Positions 7,967 to 18,411 are shown, counted from the first letter of the stretch. The stretch: DNA of 64,000 bases from Alphaproteobacteria bacterium (GCA_016794145.1 JAEUKP010000022.1:86303-150302), one strand, 5' to 3'. The notes: generated by a model not told the origin, from the letters alone. A program made the numbers and translations.

Positions 7967-10900
7967 TCAAGCTACTCTTACGTGCATGCCAGCGTGTGAA
8001 TGTGCTAAACGAGGGGATAATGAGGCACCATCTTCAGCCTCAGCTATCTTCTTATCTCCTCCATTAAACGTTGCCCTTAGCCACGCCGATTTATCAGGTA
8101 TTGTTGGCTCAACAGCAAATTTAATGACATTATCCTGCAGAGCTTCGCCCTGCGCCCGCCTTTTAATAGAAAGAGTGGAACTTTCTTTGGCAGATTGTAT
8201 AGCCAAAAATGCTTTCCATTGGGCCATTTCAAAGAATGACATGGATTCAGTCATTCCTTCCTGAACATTTGTGGACAGATCTGAAACGAAATTTATTGAA
8301 GAAAAAATTTCTTTAATATCTTCCTCATTAAGAATTTTAAAGAAATCACCTAACGCCAGAATGCCCTTCTTCACTTCAACAAGATATTGTGTATCCAGTC
8401 CGCTTCGGTGCAACTCCTCAATCTTCTCACTTGTCACACGTCCAAATGCAGAGACAATGTCTTCGCCACCCATCCCTGCCTTAAGAACTTTGTATATAAC
8501 AGACCCGAGTGATTTTTGTTCTTCTGATGATGGATCTTCTAACGCCATAGCCCCTGTATCATAAAGACCCGCTATATCTGTTTCTGTATCAACAGATAAC
8601 TGATCTCCGTGTTTATCATGGTCAAATCGTCCACCCGAGAGGATATTGGTGATTTCGAACAGAATATAGCCTTTTGCAAAATTCTTTTTATAGGCAATTT
8701 GACCTGATGTCTCTTCAGGCAAAGCATTATAAGTGACCCCCTTTGCTCTATCCATTATAATCCAGTTTTTGCCTCTGGCGCGCCAATCCATGACCTTTAA
8801 TGTGAATGCCTTATCACCGCTTGTTAGGATTACATCATCACATAGGCTCTTTGCTGTTTCATATTGTTGTTGCCCTAAATCATGATCGGTTTCAATTTCA
8901 GACATCCGTCCTGCCTGCGTAACCATTTCTTGAACGGAATGAGTCAGTTCCCGATAGCTGAGATCGCTTGTCCCTTCTTTTACTCTTAGATCGTCAACAG
9001 TTGAACCAATAACTCTGAACCCTTTTGTGGCTTTCTCACGGGCTTCAGGTCGAAGAATTCGCAAAACTTTCTCTTCACCAAGTGCAATGGAAGTGTAGTA
9101 TGAGGCAGAACCCATGATCTCGCCTAAATACTTGCCCTTCCAGAGTTCTTCAGGGATATTTTCAGCCTTAATCCAATCATAAACTGTCCAGCGTGCAGGC
9201 ATATTAGCCGCACTTTTTAGGTGTTGCAGCTCTTTCCGAATGGATTCAGGGGTATCAGGGTGTGATGCTATCGCTTGCCCTAGCTTAATTTCAGCAGGAC
9301 CCATATTTTCAAGGAACAGCCTAAGCGCTTTACCAACGTTCCCTGCATCCGCACCAATATTTCGATTGGAAACCATCATAGCTGAAATAATGATAACCCG
9401 CTCATAATCACTTCGTGATTTGATATAGGAGTGCATAATATCACGAGCATATTTAGCCTCTATTGATATATCATCAGGACGGATAAGATTATCCATCACA
9501 ACATCAAAGGCTTTTTCCCAATCATGCTGTGCCTCGTCTTCTGCCTTTTCTTTACTATTTACAGCAGATTTCAGAACACGCGATATGATGACAGCGCGTG
9601 CCTCTAATGGAGCTGACCAGAAATTTTCATATAAAATTTGAAATTTTTCTTGGTCAGTTTGAGACAACCTCTTTAAAAGAAGATCGGTATGTCCCCTAAG
9701 ATGAGAATCTTTTTCAAAATCATCACGTATAATCCTTTCCGTCCGCTCACTTATATCTTTGCAAGCAGATTCCTCACCTTTAGAATTTGTGAATTTAATG
9801 AAACGCATAGCAAAATCAGCATCTCTATCCATTAGTCCAGTTAGATAATCAACACCGATGCCGTATAGATAACTCCACATCATATCTTCTGAATTCAAAG
9901 AGACTTGACATGCCTTTTTTAACATCTCTGATGTTTGCTCTTGCGATACAATTAGGTCTGAAACACGTCGCAATAGGATGTATCTATCTGCACCTGCCAT
10001 AGAATTATCTAAAAGCCCATCTCTATGCCCATATTTATCAGCAATATCCCATTCTTTTTTGGAATTATTATCGAGAGCTTTTAAATAAACAGCTAATTTA
10101 CGTTGATATTGTGGTGAATCGTCATCTTTCCCCAATCTCTCTGCTACGCCCTGTGCATAGATATCAAACAATCTATCCCGTGTTTCAGGGAATGCCGCCC
10201 GCAAACTCTTGTCTAAAAGGATATAGAGGCATTCATTTTTCTTACGCCCAGATGGTGTTTTATCGAGTTTATCAAGGATAACATTAAGAAGTTTATCCTC
10301 TAATTCCTTATCATCCAGGAAGACCTTCTTTGCAAAAACAAAGGCTTTTACATGATCCAGAACATCATCAGGCCAGAATGAAGATTCTTGAGCTAATACG
10401 GCTATATTTTTTGTCCGCCCTTCATCTTCATTTAATTTATCAAGATATTTGCGAAAATCAGGATCTGAGGAAAAAGATTCTGATTTGTAAGAGTATAGTG
10501 CATAGAGCCTGACCATCTTCTCTAGCGGATTAGTCTCTTCAAGAGCCATCTGTTCTGCTTGCCTTAAAAGCGCATAAATATTTTTTTCAAAGGTGTCTAA
10601 AACTGCCTGATGTTGTGGTTCGACTGTTACTTTTTTGTCACTGCTATAATCGCTATATTCTTTTTTTACAACAACGCGAGCAATCTGCGTGCGCACAGAG
10701 ATCATCCTATCTGCAGTAGCCACGATTTTCTCGAAGGACAAATCCTTATAATTTTCTTGGGCATCAATAGCCTTTGAAACAAGGGGCAAAAGCCTACTTT
10801 TCTCAATAAGTTTTATATAATTTGCGCGTCGTGCCCGTATTAGCCCTTCAACATATTGTCCGTTACTGCCCCTTTCTTCTTCTGCAATAAAGGACATTGT

Positions 10901-13708
10901 TGTTAGAAGATCATTTATATTAATCGCCGTATTATTTTCTAAATATCGCATTGTATCAAAAGCATGGAGATACCATGCATAATCTTTACAACCCCGATAT
11001 TTATGTGCGGAATTTTCTTGAACGAAGGCACTTAAACTCTCAGAATCATTAGCTTGTTTATATCCGTAGTTTTGGACAACAACCTGCATATCCTCTGTCA
11101 GTACATAGTTGCCAGAGATAGCTTGTTCTGTTTGTGCCTCCAAAATCCCAAGATAATCACAAAATCTCTCGTATTGTTCGGGATTGAATATCTGCAGCAT
11201 GCAGCCTTTTTCATCTTGCACGACATATCTTGCGAATATTCGCTTTTGATCATCTGTCAAACGGTGCAAGTGATAAAAATAGTCATCCTTTTCAAAAATG
11301 CTGAAAAGAATATTGTATATAAATTGTTCCGCCAGTTCGGCTTTCTTTGAGTAAAAATTGAGCTTTTTCTGCCACGGCCGCAATTCCTTCTCTTTTTTAG
11401 ACGCTCTGGTGGCTTGTTCTTCACGTGGAATATCCCAAATTTCTCTTTGAAGTGCATCAACTTTCTCTTTTAATGCTTCTTTCTTTGGATGCGCATCCAA
11501 CCATCTATCAACAGACTGCTGAAGTAATGCAAATGCTGTATCAAACATTTTTTGTTGGTGCGCTTTTTTACGCTCAACCAGTCTATCTTTAAAGTCTTCT
11601 TCAAAATGAGCGATAAAGATAGGGTTATCAAAATCAAGAAGCTTGTTACTTAATGTAAATCGGCCTTTTTCACTTCCTCCTGGCATAGGATGAGCCATAC
11701 GGTATCTTTCTGGAATTAAGGCAAGTACATCTCGATCACGCCATCTGGAACGCCCTTCCTTCTCCTCCTCTGGTAAGGCATTAAATATCGACATAAAGTC
11801 ATAAACTTTTTTCTCGGCTACTGTTCGATCATTAAATTCATCTTTTAGACTTCTATCTGGCCTGTAATCACTATCACCGACCGATGACGCTTGAAGACAA
11901 GTTTCCTCAATTAGAGCTCCCTCGGCTTCAAAATACTTCCTAATGTAATCATATGCCGTTAGAACTACATCACGATTGGCGGCAAAATCTAATTCATAGT
12001 CCGGCACATCTTTCCTGATAATTTTTCCGTCTTGGCCGATTTCATATCCGCTACCGTACCCCATACGAACATAAGGTAAACCATGTGTAATTCGGTAATC
12101 TTGAATATGGTGTTCGCCTAAGAACTTGACGATTTCGTCTTTGGCACTTGGCTCCGCTAACGCAATATCAACAAGATTATTCCATCCAACAGCTTTTCCA
12201 AGCTTAGGTTCACCATAGATACGTGCATCCCACTCTGACCGACCGCGATGACCATAAGAACTAAACCCAGAGAGGTTGTCTAGCTTTCGTGCATAACGAC
12301 CACTATCTGACCCAACACTTATGATTTCTTGACGAATTTGAATGAGACGTTGATATTCCGCTACGCCAGCCCGAAATCCTGCGCTCGTTCTGACGGCCTT
12401 AATCCTTCTCTTCGTAGTGTCTATATCATCTTCGATGCTTGGTTGGGATGTGGGAACTTCTTCCTCATCACGTCTTTTATCCCATCGACGACTATATTCA
12501 CTGAATAATGCAAAGAAATAGCTATAAAGAATGCCACTCGCCAGAGAATAGTTCGAGTCCCCTGCAGCGGGATAATCATATTTTACTATATGTTGGTACG
12601 CTCTATTTTGGAGATAAATATTTAGATCAAGTGTATTAACCTCTGCTGGCTTTTGTTTGCCGACTTTTTTTCTCTCAATACGAACTTCCTCTATTATACC
12701 TTCTGCTAAGTTAGCAATCTTTTGTTGGTATTTTTTTAGTATCGTTGGTCCTTTGTAGTAATCTGGATATCCAGCCTCTATAGTTTTTTGAAGTTTTTGT
12801 TCACGCTCTCTTTTAAGATACCCCCATTCTTCAGGATCTTCTTCATTCTCTGCTTTAAATCTTGCCGCAAAGAATTCTTCGGGTGTAATTGTTGTTGAAA
12901 TATGCTCGATGCAATCTACAAGAATTTTTAGCTTTCCTATAGCTTTACGGGCTTTATAGTTATGTTTCACCAAAAAGGCATCAATGGGATCGCTATATTT
13001 TGCTGTCACCCGTTCTTTATCAATTGCTGTTGGTCTCCGATCATCAATCAGATGGGATAAGCGAGTTAGAGACGCTTCAATTCCTGTTTTCCGATTACTA
13101 TCACTTGCATGAACATCAAGAATAGACGACCAATCAACACCTTCTTCCTCCTCATCTCTTCTCGACCTGCGCTCATATTTACTTTCTTCATCTTTTTTTG
13201 CTTTTGCGTAAGCAGAAATCTTATCATGCATGACAAGTGCTTGCTTTGGGTCTGCCCCTGCATCATACATCAAGTCTACCGAGTGAAGATCAGCGATCCC
13301 TTCCTCACCTTTCGAGTTATGCCTAATACCGAATGACCGCATCAACCAATGAGTTAATTCATGACCCAAAATAAAATCAAGTTGGTCGAGATTATCAACC
13401 ATATCCAGCAACCCGCGTGTAATACAAATCACAGGGGTAGGAATAGGATTTCTTATATAGCGGACTGTTTTATAATCATCACGGCGTGGCTTGTTTTTTG
13501 GATCAAAGGCTGGTGCAAAGAATGCATTCGGCTCTTCCGTATCAGACAAAAGGAACGTGATAGGGTTTTTATCGAAGTCGATAAAACGACCAGCGAGAGC
13601 TTTTGCTCTATCCAGTAAAAACTCATGAATTTTCTGTCCTTCAAGAGTTTTGCTATCAATAATGCTGTACTTAACCAGCAAATCTTCTTCGATTAATATA
13701 CCACCCAT
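7967..13708 (-). CDS. Giant protein: M48-like metallopeptidase plus ABC1/UbiB-like kinase domain
   Basis: 1913 residues, by far the largest gene here. The N-terminus matches M48 peptidases: NAFFAPAF at 61-68, VICITRGLLDM at 93-103, HELTH at 116-120 (zinc ligands H116, H120, catalytic E117) and EGIADLHSVDL at 136-146 (third ligand E136), followed by AGADP. The middle (about 200-1500) is long, charged and mostly helical. Near the C-terminus ABC1-like motifs appear in order: EEKVLRILRP (K1547), ETDHDLGQQQYE, WIIMDRAKGV, FDHDKHGDQ (D1696, D1698) and LYDTGAM (D1717, DTG for DFG). No signal peptide or membrane segment is seen. I know no described protein of this design. A good promoter precedes it. 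Function unknown. Confidence 0.8.
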   Translation of the reverse strand: MGGILIEEDLLVKYSIIDSKTLEGQKIHEFLLDRAKALAGRFIDFDKNPITFLLSDTEEPNAFFAPAFDPKNKPRRDDYKTVRYIRNPIPTPVICITRGLLDMVDNLDQLDFILGHELTHWLMRSFGIRHNSKGEEGIADLHSVDLMYDAGADPKQALVMHDKISAYAKAKKDEESKYERRSRRDEEEEGVDWSSILDVHASDSNRKTGIEASLTRLSHLIDDRRPTAIDKERVTAKYSDPIDAFLVKHNYKARKAIGKLKILVDCIEHISTTITPEEFFAARFKAENEEDPEEWGYLKREREQKLQKTIEAGYPDYYKGPTILKKYQQKIANLAEGIIEEVRIERKKVGKQKPAEVNTLDLNIYLQNRAYQHIVKYDYPAAGDSNYSLASGILYSYFFALFSEYSRRWDKRRDEEEVPTSQPSIEDDIDTTKRRIKAVRTSAGFRAGVAEYQRLIQIRQEIISVGSDSGRYARKLDNLSGFSSYGHRGRSEWDARIYGEPKLGKAVGWNNLVDIALAEPSAKDEIVKFLGEHHIQDYRITHGLPYVRMGYGSGYEIGQDGKIIRKDVPDYELDFAANRDVVLTAYDYIRKYFEAEGALIEETCLQASSVGDSDYRPDRSLKDEFNDRTVAEKKVYDFMSIFNALPEEEKEGRSRWRDRDVLALIPERYRMAHPMPGGSEKGRFTLSNKLLDFDNPIFIAHFEEDFKDRLVERKKAHQQKMFDTAFALLQQSVDRWLDAHPKKEALKEKVDALQREIWDIPREEQATRASKKEKELRPWQKKLNFYSKKAELAEQFIYNILFSIFEKDDYFYHLHRLTDDQKRIFARYVVQDEKGCMLQIFNPEQYERFCDYLGILEAQTEQAISGNYVLTEDMQVVVQNYGYKQANDSESLSAFVQENSAHKYRGCKDYAWYLHAFDTMRYLENNTAININDLLTTMSFIAEEERGSNGQYVEGLIRARRANYIKLIEKSRLLPLVSKAIDAQENYKDLSFEKIVATADRMISVRTQIARVVVKKEYSDYSSDKKVTVEPQHQAVLDTFEKNIYALLRQAEQMALEETNPLEKMVRLYALYSYKSESFSSDPDFRKYLDKLNEDEGRTKNIAVLAQESSFWPDDVLDHVKAFVFAKKVFLDDKELEDKLLNVILDKLDKTPSGRKKNECLYILLDKSLRAAFPETRDRLFDIYAQGVAERLGKDDDSPQYQRKLAVYLKALDNNSKKEWDIADKYGHRDGLLDNSMAGADRYILLRRVSDLIVSQEQTSEMLKKACQVSLNSEDMMWSYLYGIGVDYLTGLMDRDADFAMRFIKFTNSKGEESACKDISERTERIIRDDFEKDSHLRGHTDLLLKRLSQTDQEKFQILYENFWSAPLEARAVIISRVLKSAVNSKEKAEDEAQHDWEKAFDVVMDNLIRPDDISIEAKYARDIMHSYIKSRSDYERVIIISAMMVSNRNIGADAGNVGKALRLFLENMGPAEIKLGQAIASHPDTPESIRKELQHLKSAANMPARWTVYDWIKAENIPEELWKGKYLGEIMGSASYYTSIALGEEKVLRILRPEAREKATKGFRVIGSTVDDLRVKEGTSDLSYRELTHSVQEMVTQAGRMSEIETDHDLGQQQYETAKSLCDDVILTSGDKAFTLKVMDWRARGKNWIIMDRAKGVTYNALPEETSGQIAYKKNFAKGYILFEITNILSGGRFDHDKHGDQLSVDTETDIAGLYDTGAMALEDPSSEEQKSLGSVIYKVLKAGMGGEDIVSAFGRVTSEKIEELHRSGLDTQYLVEVKKGILALGDFFKILNEEDIKEIFSSINFVSDLSTNVQEGMTESMSFFEMAQWKAFLAIQSAKESSTLSIKRRAQGEALQDNVIKFAVEPTIPDKSAWLRATFNGGDKKIAEAEDGASLSPRLAHSHAGMHVRVA

Positions 13709-13736
13709 TCACATACCCTTATTCTTAGAGATACGA

Positions 13737-13765
13737 AAAATAGCAAATATTTAACATATTGTCAA
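13737..13765 (-). promoter_or_regulatory. Promoter of the giant-protein gene
   Basis: On the minus strand TTGACA (13760-13765), a 17-base spacer and TATTTT (13737-13742) form a near-consensus housekeeping promoter. The expected start leaves a leader of roughly 20 bases before the ATG at 13708, so the gene has its own strong transcription signal. Confidence 0.65.
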
Positions 13766-13920
13766 ATTGGCTTTTACAGCGGGGTAACAAAAGCCTGTTG
13801 TTCAGGCAAAATTGCATCTATCGAGTCTGAATGGGTTAGAAGACCGTAGAGTTAATTGCACCAATATCCCAGACGATTAAACCTGTTAAGTCATTGAGAT
13901 TCCAAATAGATCTGCGGCAG

Positions 13921-13963
13921 AATCATAATCCTTTGGTCGGGGGTTCAAATCCCTCCACCCGCT
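13921..13963 (+). other. 3' tRNA fragment (CAT anticodon), attachment-site scar
   Basis: The bases fit tRNA numbering from the anticodon loop on. Loop ATCATAA has CAT at 13924-13926, 3' stem TCCTT, a five-base variable loop, T stem GGGGG/CCCTC around TTCAAAT, and a seven-base acceptor strand. The bases before the loop do not pair with TCCTT, so the 5' half is missing. This is what integration into a tRNA-Met or tRNA-Ile(CAT) gene leaves at the distal end, with crossover in the anticodon region. Confidence 0.85.
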
Positions 13964-14882
13964 CTTCAACACGCCGGGCGACGGTGATGACATCTGCCAA
14001 GCTTGCACAATAGCCAAACTCTTCGCGCAACCGATCCAGATGAAAGGCAGAGGTTGCACGGGACAGTAAATGCGCCACGATGGCGTTACGATAATCCCCT
14101 GCGGCCCTCGAGGTTTGAACTGATTTAAACTCGGCTTTTAATTGCGCCAGTTTTTCATCCCATGTCTCATGAGGGCGGTGAAAAATTGCTAACTCCGGCC
14201 CGCGTAATCTTTCAATGCGGGCAAGGATATCTCTCTCTTCCGCATCTTTTCTTTGTTGCTCTGTGTAATCCGGTCCGAATATGCGGGATAGTTTTTCCAA
14301 TTCAGCAACGTTCTGGGGGTATGTATCAAGAGCATATGTGATGGCGCGTGCGCGTGCGGGCCAAGGGGTCCAAAAAAGAGGGTCACTTATTTTTAAAATT
14401 CTTAAAACAACATCTTTGGGAAGAAAATGGCCTGTTTCTGCAAATGGGCGCGCAGACATCAGCTCATCCCACAGAATTTGTCCTGCCTGTATCTTGTCCG
14501 TTTCTTCACGTTTGCCAGATTTTCCAACAAAATCCCCACGGCGATTCAATCCGGATACACGCTGCGCTTCCTTCACCGCTTGTGTAAATGAACAAGCATC
14601 GCCATGTTTTTCTATCCCTATATGTTTGGCCAATCCTGCGCGCAGGACATGGGTGAAAAGAACCATATAGGCGGTTTGTTGAATGTCCTGATCCAGATCA
14701 TTATGCCCTGTCTCAAATTCTGCGATCTGATGCAGAAAAGAAAATATTTCTGTTGCTGTCATCCCTGAGGGGGCCTTTAAAGAGGCAACGGAATAGGGGA
14801 ACCTATCCTGTAATCCGGCTCTTAACCCTGTGTTTTTATTGTTTGGGGGGAGCTCGGAAAGGTAATCAACGTCAAGATACAT
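13923..14882 (-). CDS. Unrecognised protein ending inside the tRNA fragment
   Basis: 319 residues, no family recognised. It looks soluble and mostly helical, with a conserved-looking aromatic stretch (ISDPLFWTPWPARARAIT) and a charged segment (YTEQQRKDAEERDILARIERL). Its last residues (VEGFEPPTKGL) are the antisense translation of the tRNA T-arm, and its stop lies in the anticodon region. The natural C-terminus may therefore have been changed by integration, or the gene always overlapped the tRNA. No strong Shine-Dalgarno is seen. It is the first gene on the presumed chromosomal side. Confidence 0.6.
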   Translation of the reverse strand: MYLDVDYLSELPPNNKNTGLRAGLQDRFPYSVASLKAPSGMTATEIFSFLHQIAEFETGHNDLDQDIQQTAYMVLFTHVLRAGLAKHIGIEKHGDACSFTQAVKEAQRVSGLNRRGDFVGKSGKREETDKIQAGQILWDELMSARPFAETGHFLPKDVVLRILKISDPLFWTPWPARARAITYALDTYPQNVAELEKLSRIFGPDYTEQQRKDAEERDILARIERLRGPELAIFHRPHETWDEKLAQLKAEFKSVQTSRAAGDYRNAIVAHLLSRATSAFHLDRLREEFGYCASLADVITVARRVEERVEGFEPPTKGL

Positions 14883-14997
14883 TACGCAGTCTTTTCTGAA
14901 TTTTGAAAAGGGTTAAATTCTGGAAACAGATAGGTTTGATAATCTGAAAAATCAAGCTTTGCAAGCTATTATTCTTGAATGAATTTTATGTTAAGGA

Positions 14998-15615
14998 TTA
15001 CGGTGAAATCAATTTTGCTGCCTCGGTTGCTTTCGTCAGGAACTTCTCAAGCCGAACAGGGTCATCAAACGGATCTGCACTTTCGATTCTTAATAAAGTT
15101 TCATCCTGACTAAAAATAAGAATCGCAGGGCTATTTTTAATCGTCATAACTGCATTCAGTGCAACAATCCTCTCTTTTGTTAAATAGGACGAGATAAGGT
15201 CCTTGCTTCTGACTTTATTGTATATATCAGGAGCAAGAGTTGTTTTCCCATCCTCCGCAACATATTTCTCGGTCAGACTAACCCCATCAATAAAATTCTT
15301 AAAAGCCATTGATCCAATCATCCCCTGTGTTGGAACTATACCCTTAAGTGTCAATTGAAAGATTGTTCGAGATCCGCCATCACGAAATTTGCCTGAAATT
15401 GGTTTATCTGCAAAAATATCTATATCGATTCCGTTGAAAACACCGGTTAATGCGGGCGATTTCAAGATTGCTGTCGAGCTGTATTTCAAATGACATTTTT
15501 CTGAAACGATCTCCCAAGAACGGCGCTGCTTGAATAAAATAAAATATGACCAAACAGACGTTGCAAAAATAAATGTGGCAACAAAAACCCACAGGACAAA
15601 CCAGATATTCAACAT
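14998..15615 (-). CDS. Membrane-anchored protein of unknown function
   Basis: 205 residues. A single N-terminal transmembrane helix spans about residues 4-27 (LWVFVATFIFATSVWSYFIL), followed by a basic RR and a soluble domain with alternating strands (LTGVFNGIDIDIFADKP, IFQLTLKG). No family recognised. It stands alone, divergent from mazG, with no promoter I would defend. Anchoring in the inner membrane is inferred from the helix. Confidence 0.6.
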   Translation of the reverse strand: MLNIWFVLWVFVATFIFATSVWSYFILFKQRRSWEIVSEKCHLKYSSTAILKSPALTGVFNGIDIDIFADKPISGKFRDGGSRTIFQLTLKGIVPTQGMIGSMAFKNFIDGVSLTEKYVAEDGKTTLAPDIYNKVRSKDLISSYLTKERIVALNAVMTIKNSPAILIFSQDETLLRIESADPFDDPVRLEKFLTKATEAAKLISP

Positions 15616-15708
15616 AAACCTCTTATGAAAAAACGTAAGCTTGTTATTTTACCACTAAAAAGGTAAATAAAAAACGTGATAATTTAAAAGAAAGACAAGA
15701 TCAGGATC

Positions 15709-16542
15709 ATGGACTCCCCCCCCTCCCCAACAGACCATAAAATGCAAACCCTCCTGTCCATCATGTCCAGATTAAGAGATAAACAAAATGGATGCCCATG
15801 GGATATTGAACAAGATTTCAAATCGATTGCCCCTTGTACAATCGAAGAGGCCTACGAGGTAGTGGATGCCATTGACCGTGGTCATATGAAAGACCTAAAA
15901 GAGGAACTGGGAGACTTATTGTTACAAGTTGTTTTTCATTCCCAGATGGCACAAGAATTACATATCTTTGATTTTAACGACGTCGTTCAGGGATTGATAG
16001 AAAAACTCGTCTCGCGCCATCCACATATCTTTGACAAAGCGAATGCCAAATCAGCCAAAGAAGTTATTGATATCTGGCAATCGGTCAAAGATACAGAGGA
16101 GAAATCAATTCGCCCTAAAACATCCATCCTTGATGATATACCGATTGGATTTCCATCTTTATTACGTGCACAAAAACTTTCCAAAAAAGCTGCAAAAGTT
16201 GGATTCGAATGGCCTGACACAAGTCAGGTTATTGATAAAATCATTGAAGAGTTAGAGGAATTCCGAGCAGAGTTAGGCCCCGATAATCGTCAAAGACAAG
16301 AAGAAGAGCTCGGTGATGTTTTATTTACCATTGTCCAGCTTGCAAGGCATCTTGACCTTGATTGTGAAGAGACCTTGCGTCACGGCAATCATAAATTTTA
16401 CAGACGATTCAGTGGTATTGAAGCAGATTCTTCTGCACTTGGAAAAGATCTTTCTTCCCTCACTCCTGAGGAATGGGATGCCCTTTGGGAATTACAGAAA
16501 GAAAAAGAAAAACAGCACTTAAAGAGCAATCCAGCTTCATAA
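15709..16542 (+). CDS. mazG: Nucleoside triphosphate pyrophosphohydrolase MazG
   Basis: 277 residues, the usual two-domain length. MazG hydrolyses NTPs to NMP and pyrophosphate, cleaning the pool and tuning stress responses. The N-terminal domain shows CPWD, then the EEAYE metal-binding motif and the LKEELGDLLLQV helix (E-x-x-D). The second domain repeats it (IIEELEEFRAEL, then EEELGDVLFTIV). Its stop codon lies within a hairpin shared with the convergent typA gene. The start is assigned by homology to the N-terminal LRDKQNGCPWD; no strong ribosome binding site is seen. Confidence 0.93.
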   Translation: MDSPPSPTDHKMQTLLSIMSRLRDKQNGCPWDIEQDFKSIAPCTIEEAYEVVDAIDRGHMKDLKEELGDLLLQVVFHSQMAQELHIFDFNDVVQGLIEKLVSRHPHIFDKANAKSAKEVIDIWQSVKDTEEKSIRPKTSILDDIPIGFPSLLRAQKLSKKAAKVGFEWPDTSQVIDKIIEELEEFRAELGPDNRQRQEEELGDVLFTIVQLARHLDLDCEETLRHGNHKFYRRFSGIEADSSALGKDLSSLTPEEWDALWELQKEKEKQHLKSNPAS

Positions 16543-16565
16543 TCAATCAATTACGAAGCTGGATT
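16528..16565. terminator. Hairpin between mazG and typA
   Basis: An 11-bp perfect stem (AATCCAGCTTC at 16528-16538, complement at 16555-16565) lies between two convergent genes and includes the mazG stop codon. The flanks are A/T rich (AAAAATTTT on the right). It could serve both directions, though T tracts are modest. Confidence 0.55.
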
Positions 16566-16572
16566 AAAAATT

Positions 16573-18411
16573 TTAATTTGCAGCCGCTTTCTTGGAGGCT
16601 TTTTTGGCAAGTTCCCGCTCTGTCGGATTGAGATAGCGTTTCCGGAGACGAATTGTTTTGGGCGTAATTTCAACCAATTCATCATCATTAATATAAGACA
16701 TCATATCTTCGAGAGTCAGTTTACGTGGCGTAACAAGTGTGCAGGCCTCATCAGTTCCAGAAGCACGGACGTTCGTCAATTGTTTTGCACGTGTTACGTT
16801 GATATCAAGATCATTGTCACGGGAATTTTCTCCGACAATCATACCTTCATAAACATCGTCATTATGTGTGATAAACATAGTTCCACGGTCCTGAAGCTTC
16901 CAGATAGCATAAGCAACTGCCTTTCCTCCCTCCGTAGAAATCAAAGCCCCATTCCGACGACCAGAGATATCGCCTTTGTACGGACCATATTCTTTGAACT
17001 GGCGGTTTAGAACACCTGTTCCACGGGTGTCTGTCAGGAACTGGCTTTGATATCCGATCATGCCTCGTGATGGACATGCAAAAATGATACGATTTTTGCC
17101 ATGACCTGCAGGACGCATATCTATCAAATCTGCTTTACGTGCTGTCAGTTTTTCAACAATCGCACCTGTGTATTCATCATCAATATCAACAATGATCTCC
17201 TCATATGGCTCCATCAATTGCCCATCTTCAGAAGTTTTGAACAAAACACGTGGGCGAGACACAGAAAGTTCAAAACCTTCACGACGCATTGTTTCAAGAA
17301 GCACCCCGATTTGAAGCTCTCCACGACCTGCCAACTCAAAAGAATCGCGATTTGCGGATTCCGTTACACGAATAGCAACGTTTGTTTCCGCCTCTGCCAT
17401 CAAACGATCACGGATCATGGTGGACGTCAGTTTTTTGCCCTCTTTACCACAGAGAGGAGAATCATTCACCGTGATTGACACAGCCATGGTTGGTGGATCA
17501 ATCGGCGTTGCCGGGACAGCTTCTGTCACCGATGTATCACAAATGGTATCGGCCACCGATGCGGTCGACATACCTGCAATACAGATAATATCTCCGGCTT
17601 CCACTGTCTGTGCAGGAACTTTCTGAATCCCTGAAAAAGTCAATAATTTAGACAACCTGAAAGTTTCAACTGTCTTTCCATCCAGATTAATTGCCTTGAC
17701 AGGCATGTTGACTTTCGCAGTCCCGGAAACAACACGACCGACAAGAATACGGCCAAGATAAGGGTCAGCATTCAAGATCGTAGCCAACATTTTAAATGGA
17801 CCATCTTTATCAACGGTCGGCGCCGGAACATGGCGTTGAATCAAGTCGAGCATAGGATGAAGGTTTTCACGTGGGCCATCAAGGGTTTCAGAACACCATC
17901 CATCACGACCAGATGCATAAAGAACCGGGAAGTCAAGTTGTTCATCTGTTGCATCAAGAGACGCAAAAAGATCGAAAGCCTCATTCAAGACTTCAACAGG
18001 CCGTGCATCAGGACGGTCAATTTTATTTAAAACAACAATCGGACGAATCCCTTGTTTCAAGGCTTTCCCAAGAACAAACTTTGTCTGTGGCAAAGGGCCT
18101 TCAGCAGCATCAACCAACAGAATAACACCATCAACCATGTTCAGAATACGTTCAACCTCACCACCAAAATCAGCGTGGCCCGGCGTATCAACAATATTGA
18201 TTTTTGCATTTTCCCACTGGATAGACGTACATTTTGCAAGAATGGTAATACCACGCTCTTTTTCAAGATCGTTGCTATCCATGACGCGCTCTTCGACATC
18301 CTGATTCGCACGAAAGGTCCCGCTCTGGCGCAAAATCTGGTCAATCAGTGTTGTTTTCCCATGGTCAACGTGGGCAATAATGGCAATATTCCGTAAGGTT
18401 GATGTTGTCAC
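16573..18411 (-). CDS. typA: Ribosome-associated GTPase TypA/BipA
   Basis: 612 residues. A translational GTPase of the EF-G family that binds the ribosome and is needed in cold or stress. G1 is [10 protein letters not shown], then the G2/switch region with RGITI, G3 [15 protein letters not shown]4 NKIDRP. The C-terminal part has the EF-G-like domain V and the TypA-specific C-terminal domain ([17 protein letters not shown]). GTG at 18411 is preferred because it has AAAGAGA upstream and gives the usual N-terminus; an ATG at 18456 is in frame. Downstream it meets mazG. Confidence 0.95.
   Translation of the reverse strand: MTTSTLRNIAIIAHVDHGKTTLIDQILRQSGTFRANQDVEERVMDSNDLEKERGITILAKCTSIQWENAKINIVDTPGHADFGGEVERILNMVDGVILLVDAAEGPLPQTKFVLGKALKQGIRPIVVLNKIDRPDARPVEVLNEAFDLFASLDATDEQLDFPVLYASGRDGWCSETLDGPRENLHPMLDLIQRHVPAPTVDKDGPFKMLATILNADPYLGRILVGRVVSGTAKVNMPVKAINLDGKTVETFRLSKLLTFSGIQKVPAQTVEAGDIICIAGMSTASVADTICDTSVTEAVPATPIDPPTMAVSITVNDSPLCGKEGKKLTSTMIRDRLMAEAETNVAIRVTESANRDSFELAGRGELQIGVLLETMRREGFELSVSRPRVLFKTSEDGQLMEPYEEIIVDIDDEYTGAIVEKLTARKADLIDMRPAGHGKNRIIFACPSRGMIGYQSQFLTDTRGTGVLNRQFKEYGPYKGDISGRRNGALISTEGGKAVAYAIWKLQDRGTMFITHNDDVYEGMIVGENSRDNDLDINVTRAKQLTNVRASGTDEACTLVTPRKLTLEDMMSYINDDELVEITPKTIRLRKRYLNPTERELAKKASKKAAAN

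Larger units (their letters stand above)
1..13963. mobile_element. Integrated element, left end outside window
   Basis: A 3' tRNA fragment on the plus strand ends at 13963. In tRNA-targeted integration such a displaced fragment marks the end distal to the intact tRNA, so the element should lie to its left. To the left are a tyrosine integrase, an AlpA-like protein, a regulator, a prim-pol, a RepA-type ATPase and defence genes, which is typical satellite or island content. The integrase sits about 6 kb from the fragment, so two nested or adjacent elements are possible. The left boundary and intact tRNA are not in the window. The extent is inferred; the tRNA fragment and gene content are seen directly. 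Confidence 0.6.
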
